Below the pieces are notes generated by a model. The model had not been told where the DNA came from, searched no databases, and saw only the letters and a program-made list of their open reading frames with translations. From positions 1 through 16,883 of the forward strand of contig JACQUH010000048.1 of assembly GCA_016210375.1 (NCBI GenBank): 16,883 nt of DNA, read 5' to 3'. Position 1 is the first letter of the stretch, and the number at the start of each line of letters is the position of its first letter. This DNA comes from Chloroflexota bacterium. Lineage in GTDB: Bacteria; Chloroflexota; Dehalococcoidia; Lucifugimonadales; JACPCL1. Of this stretch, positions 14,235-16,883 are shown piece by piece. The translations under genes and the position numbers were made by a program.

Positions 14235-14340
14235 ACCCTTGCGTCAAGACGTTTGTAGGCTGGCTGACTGGTGGATGCCCTCAGGAATCAAAGGTCTAGG
14301 TAACTGTCCCTTGGATATATAAGGTGGCCTTATGGCAAAT

Positions 14341-15159
14341 CTAATCAATAACGAAGGGTTCCAGCGTCTTGAGTATCTCCCCTACTTCAAAGAGAGCACT
14401 GGGCATCATGAAATCGAGCAAGTGGGTGCCAGGAGGCTGATTCCCGCCTACCGTAGTTACCTCAACGAGTATCTTGACGGTGCCCGTGAGATGCACCTCC
14501 ATGTCGGATGGCTGGATAAACGACCCATCGGGATGTGGAATCCCGTTGGGAGGGAAATCCGACGGGAAGTCGAACGGGATTACTGTATCGTCCTTGAGAA
14601 ACCGTGTCCCAGTGGCCAAGACTTGATGGAATATAATAGGCTCAGGGAGGCCCCGCACGGTAAAGCTAAGAGCGAAGTCCTTCCCACCACAACCCAAAGT
14701 AATAAGTTGACGGTGCTTATCAGCGTTTTCGAGGCGACTAATGATGCCCAATGTGATGAGATTCGAGAGGTCCCCAAAACTGCAAGGTTGCATCTTTATG
14801 ACGAATGCCCTAGCGTTCGGGGCCAGGCCGTCGATGGCGGTTTCGAATTCGTCCCGTCGCTTGGCGTACTTGACCATGAGGCTACCTTCTTTGTCTCTGG
14901 CCCAAATGTCCTCCAGGACGATTGGAAAGCTCGCACTCTTTCGGCGCTCTTTGGGAACACAAGCGACAATAATATGGTCAAGTGCAGTTCGCAGATTATG
15001 TACGAAATCACCGAGCATGACGGCGATCATCGGGTCAGGTTGCTCGGTGATTTGGAAGCGCCCCCTGATTTGTTTCTGTCTATCAGGCAACCGGATGCGG
15101 GTAAACTGGTAAGGACGGCGTTCTGCGTACCGCATGGCTTCTTGATTGATGTCTACCAT
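14341..15159 (-). CDS. Hypothetical protein with LRxALDH and DKHR motifs; N-terminus interrupted by TAG
   Basis: The open part is 272 residues from the ATG at 15159. It resembles a widespread hypothetical family (from memory) marked by 'GDFVHNLRTALDHII' at about residues 50-64 and 'RLENADKHRQLITL' at about 140-153; the helical pattern is HEPN-like, but no HEPN catalytic R-x4-6-H is claimed. The conserved N-terminal segment WLKFRRAEKH is encoded in the same frame just before this ATG, but a TAG at 15192-15190 cuts it off from the only upstream start (ATG 15204, with AAGGAT ahead). So the gene is either recently damaged, restarted at 15159 with a shortened N-terminus, or affected by a sequence error. 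The long opposite-strand frame here is a shadow. Function unknown. Confidence 0.7.
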   Translation of the reverse strand: MVDINQEAMRYAERRPYQFTRIRLPDRQKQIRGRFQITEQPDPMIAVMLGDFVHNLRTALDHIIVACVPKERRKSASFPIVLEDIWARDKEGSLMVKYAKRRDEFETAIDGLAPNARAFVIKMQPCSFGDLSNLITLGIISRLENADKHRQLITLGCGGKDFALSFTVRGLPEPIIFHQVLATGTRFLKDDTVIPFDFPSDFPPNGIPHPDGSFIQPSDMEVHLTGTVKILVEVTTVGGNQPPGTHLLDFMMPSALFEVGEILKTLEPFVID

Positions 15160-15204
15160 GTGCTTCTCAGCACGCCGGAACTTGAGCCACTAGGAGTCAG
15201 TCAT
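15160..15204 (-). other. Upstream start plus amber codon ahead of the DKHR gene
   Basis: The minus strand reads ATG-Thr-Asp-Ser-TAG-Trp-Leu-Lys-Phe-Arg-Arg-Ala-Glu-Lys-His directly into the 15159 ATG in one frame. AAGGAT lies 5 nt before the ATG at 15204. No ATG, GTG or TTG occurs in frame between the TAG and 15159, so the conserved-looking WLKFRRAEKH cannot be reached without passing the amber codon. Confidence 0.65.
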
Positions 15205-15220
15205 GTGGTATCCTTAGAAC

Positions 15221-15394
15221 ATGAGCGACAGCCATGTAGGGCAGCCGAAACAGAAGACACCAAAGGGCCACGAAATCCCCGTGCCCACAAAGGACGACGT
15301 GTTCAAGGTGCTGGAAAAGGCGGCGGAGCCAATCAAACCGCCCAAGTCATCAACTCCCCGCCACCGCTCTGCCTCATGCCCGGCGGCGGTGTAA
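15221..15394 (+). CDS. Small hypothetical protein, 'KTPKGxEIPVP' type
   Basis: This 57-residue frame begins MSDSHVGQPKQ and continues with 'KTPKGHEIPVPTKDDVFKVL' and 'EKAAEPIKPPK'. It resembles small soluble hypothetical proteins with a KTPKG-EIPVP core followed by one short helix, seen across several bacterial phyla (from memory). It is too short for many ORF calls. It is divergent from the DKHR gene (16 bp from its upstream ATG). Its last ~20 residues (Ser/Pro/Arg-rich, unlike the core) run over the 3' end of the convergent gene at 15333-15908. No Shine-Dalgarno sequence is seen; TATCCT at 15208-15213 could be a -10 box giving a nearly leaderless message. Function unknown. Confidence 0.55.
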   Translation: MSDSHVGQPKQKTPKGHEIPVPTKDDVFKVLEKAAEPIKPPKSSTPRHRSASCPAAV

Positions 15395-15908
15395 GAGGCG
15401 GAATGACCGACATGATGTCGTGTCCCGCCCCCATGCGCTCAGCCCTCTCGCGCGAGGCAAAAGCTTGGGGGTCGCTGTTCAGGTCCAGGCGCACATCCGT
15501 AAGACCTCCATCGCCCGGCATAGCTGTCAGCGTGAGGGTACGCCTCCGCCGCTCGTCTACCAGCATGCGCCCAAACGCGGGAGAACTGCTTGACGGCATA
15601 AAGCCTCCCGACCTCATCCCCATGCCGGTCTGAAGCCTCCATCCTCCGCCCGTCAGTGCCTGCACGAGCTTCTCGCCGGCCTGGTCGAACTGGCCTGGCA
15701 TGTCCAGCACTAGGCGCACCTGAAAATCCATTGGCACGTAGGAGCCCACAACCTTTGCGTCATCCGGCAGTGGAATGTCCCAGCCAGGCGGCAGTCTCCC
15801 GATGAGCACCTGGGGCTCCGCCCCGGAAGGCCGGTGGGGCGTCCTGACAAAGAGCCGCTCCAGGAACATGCGGACGACGGCGTCGGAGGCATCTCCAGGC
15901 GTTGTCAT
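15333..15908 (-). CDS. Hypothetical protein
   Basis: I cannot name this 191-residue protein. It has no signal peptide or membrane segment. The N-terminal part has 'LPPGWDIPLPDDAKVVGSYV', followed by 'VRLVLDMPGQFDQAGEKLVQ' and 'ALTGGGWRLQTGMGM'. This resembles proteins in which a small domain estimates a low-level signal ('PLP..A.V.GS' then 'L...GW'), of unknown function. The middle is Ser-rich; the C-terminal part ends in a Pro/Gly-rich tail. The start is the ATG at 15908; its ribosome site is poor. The 3' end overlaps the convergent 57-residue gene by 62 bp. It lies 76 nt downstream of the relE-like gene and could be on the same transcript. Confidence 0.65.
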   Translation of the reverse strand: MTTPGDASDAVVRMFLERLFVRTPHRPSGAEPQVLIGRLPPGWDIPLPDDAKVVGSYVPMDFQVRLVLDMPGQFDQAGEKLVQALTGGGWRLQTGMGMRSGGFMPSSSSPAFGRMLVDERRRRTLTLTAMPGDGGLTDVRLDLNSDPQAFASRERAERMGAGHDIMSVIPPLTPPPGMRQSGGGELMTWAV

Positions 15909-15984
15909 GGGACTTTCTCATGGGATGTAGCGGGAGATTCGTGGGTTCCGGCTGGCAATCCACCCCTGGGATAGTCCATCGAAT

Positions 15985-16260
15985 TCAGCGATATGCATCG
16001 CGACGGTGCGCCACACGTTCAATACGGACTACTCGTCTTCGCACATCCACGTGGTAGATGACCCTGTAGTCGCCTACTCGGATGCGATAGGTGTCCTCCA
16101 CGCCATGTAGCTTCGTCACCCCAGAATGAATGGGGTTCATCGCCAGGCGGTCAATTGCTGCCTGAACTCTACGTTCCACATCAGCAGGAAGAGCAGCAAG
16201 CTCCTTTAGCGCCGAAGGCCGGACCTGGATGCGGAAAGGCGGCGCTTGGCCTGGCTCCAT
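15985..16260 (-). CDS. RelE/ParE-family toxin
   Basis: This 91-residue basic protein has the RelE fold pattern: 'FRIQVRPSALKELAALP' (first strand and helix), 'VQAAIDRLAMNP' helix, 'GVTKLHGVEDTYRIRVGDYR' and 'VIYHVDVRRRVVRIERVAHR'. The family cleaves ribosome-bound mRNA (RelE) or blocks gyrase (ParE). The 'YRIRVGDYRVIY' core and the 'HRRDAYR' end favour the RelE side. The ATG is preceded by AGGGG. Its first 55 nt overlap the 3' end of the dapA frame, whose tail looks like a toxin-neutralising antitoxin peptide. No separate full-size antitoxin gene is seen next to it. Whether it is active is unknown. Confidence 0.88.
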   Translation of the reverse strand: MEPGQAPPFRIQVRPSALKELAALPADVERRVQAAIDRLAMNPIHSGVTKLHGVEDTYRIRVGDYRVIYHVDVRRRVVRIERVAHRRDAYR

Positions 16261-16379
16261 GGCACTACCCCTTCGTTTGCGCGCTTCTTCACCTCCGCCA
16301 CGTCTTCTGCTTCCTCTTCAACGTCCACTGGACCTGATTTCGACATCTCCACAGGCAAGTCAACCTCGTATTTGCTCAC
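16206..16379 (-). other. Antitoxin-like tail of dapA, possible internal start
   Basis: This in-frame segment of dapA (57 codons) starts at GTG 16379 with AAGGA at 16388-16384. It contains an acidic helix region and the PWSQAKRRL motif, similar to the 'IPWEEVK..L' ending of several Phd/YefM- and RelB-like antitoxins. ATG 16346 is a second possible internal start. Its position just before and overlapping relE is where an antitoxin gene would sit. The DNA-binding part of a typical antitoxin is absent. Confidence 0.4.
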
Positions 16380-16883
16380 CAGGTCCTTCAGAAAGGCGGC
16401 CGTTTTCTCGTCCGGCTCGTTCAGAGGCAGGCGAGGGCTGCCGACGTTGAAGCCGGCCAGGTTGACGCAGTACTTGACGGGGATAGGGTTGGCTACAACG
16501 AAGAGGCCCTTGAACATCGGGAGCATCCGCCGGTGTTCCGCCGCCGCTCCGGCAACGCTGCCATCCAGCACCATGTTCATCATGGCCTTGATCTGCGCCC
16601 CGATCAGGTGGCTGGCGACGCTGACCACGCCGTACCCGCCCAGGCACATGAGGAGGAAGGTGTCGGCGTCGTTTCCGCTCCACACCCTGAAGCCCGCCTC
16701 GGCCTCGGTGATGATGCGGGCGACCTGCTCCATGTCGCCGCTGGCCTCTTTGACGCCCACGATGTTCTTGACGCCGCTGAGGCGCACGGTGGTCTCCGCC
16801 GCCATGTTCCGGACGGTCCGGCTGGGCACGTTGTACAGGATGCAGGGGAGATCGGTGCTCTCCGCGATGGCCTTGAAGTGGAG
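16206..16883 (-). CDS. dapA: 4-hydroxy-tetrahydrodipicolinate synthase with antitoxin-like C-terminal tail (5' end outside window)
   Basis: DapA condenses pyruvate and aspartate semialdehyde in lysine synthesis. The C-terminal 225 residues are in the window. 'YNVPSRT' holds the catalytic Tyr region, 'GVKEASGD' holds the Schiff-base Lys, and 'WSGNDADTFLLMCLGGYGVV' follows as in the family. The usual end would be near 'AAFLKDLVSKYEV'. Here the frame continues ~50 residues with an acidic stretch and 'EDVAEVKKRANEGVVPWSQA', like the toxin-binding tail of Phd/RelB antitoxins, and then overlaps the relE start. An internal GTG at 16379 with AAGGA 4 nt upstream could give the 57-residue tail alone. 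A plain DapA with a long tail remains possible. Confidence 0.9.
   Translation of the reverse strand, partial: LHFKAIAESTDLPCILYNVPSRTVRNMAAETTVRLSGVKNIVGVKEASGDMEQVARIITEAEAGFRVWSGNDADTFLLMCLGGYGVVSVASHLIGAQIKAMMNMVLDGSVAGAAAEHRRMLPMFKGLFVVANPIPVKYCVNLAGFNVGSPRLPLNEPDEKTAAFLKDLVSKYEVDLPVEMSKSGPVDVEEEAEDVAEVKKRANEGVVPWSQAKRRLSASRSGLRR

Noticed and set aside
14305..14335. TATATAAGG plus ATG as a + strand promoter and start
   Set aside because: The only frame it would serve is the rejected shadow frame; the region is the 3' flank of a minus-strand gene.
14332..15633. 433-codon open frame on the + strand
   Set aside because: It lies opposite the DKHR and 15333-15908 genes, has no recognisable motif, and its apparent protein is low in family-like features. 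The opposite strand shows recognisable motifs, so this is a shadow.

Overview
The window is GC-rich, densely packed bacterial DNA. Gene content and protein style (a homoserine kinase/aspartate kinase pair, two dolichol-phosphate-type GT2 transferases, a fused RibBA, many small membrane ORFs) point by inference to an uncultured Chloroflexota lineage, possibly Dehalococcoidia/SAR202-like. No rRNA or tRNA gene, CRISPR array, phage gene or transposase was found.

Left part (1-6767, all + strand): the 3' part of a gene for a protein of seven ~75-residue beta-rich repeats ends at a hairpin terminator. Next come thrB and lysC (aspartate-family amino acids), a small membrane protein with a GTG start, an ALG5-like glycosyltransferase, a CoA-binding-fold protein and a DPM1-like glycosyltransferase, closed by a strong terminator at 6864-6890.

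Middle (6900-11381): a ~256-bp non-coding palindromic element leads directly into ribE, ribBA and ribH (riboflavin synthesis; ribD is not here). They are followed by a run of small genes: a two-helix membrane protein, a stand-alone prokaryotic YEATS-domain protein, another two-helix protein, and tag (3-methyladenine DNA glycosylase I).

The most notable locus is 11472-11741 on the minus strand. It encodes an 89-residue SelW/SelT/SelH (Rdx) family protein whose redox motif is C-x-x-[UGA]. A SECIS-like hairpin follows the UGA, and a strong Shine-Dalgarno sequence and a plausible promoter lie upstream. Ordinary ORF calling would break or miss this gene; I read it as a selenoprotein.

Right part (11876-16883): a second copy of the palindromic element, then minus-strand genes for an ABC-F ATPase, a 'DKHR' hypothetical protein with an amber codon in its conserved N-terminus, a hypothetical protein, a RelE-type toxin, and the 3' part of dapA. 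A short divergent + strand gene lies at 15221-15394. The dapA reading frame runs on into an antitoxin-like tail that overlaps the relE start, so metabolic gene and toxin appear coupled.
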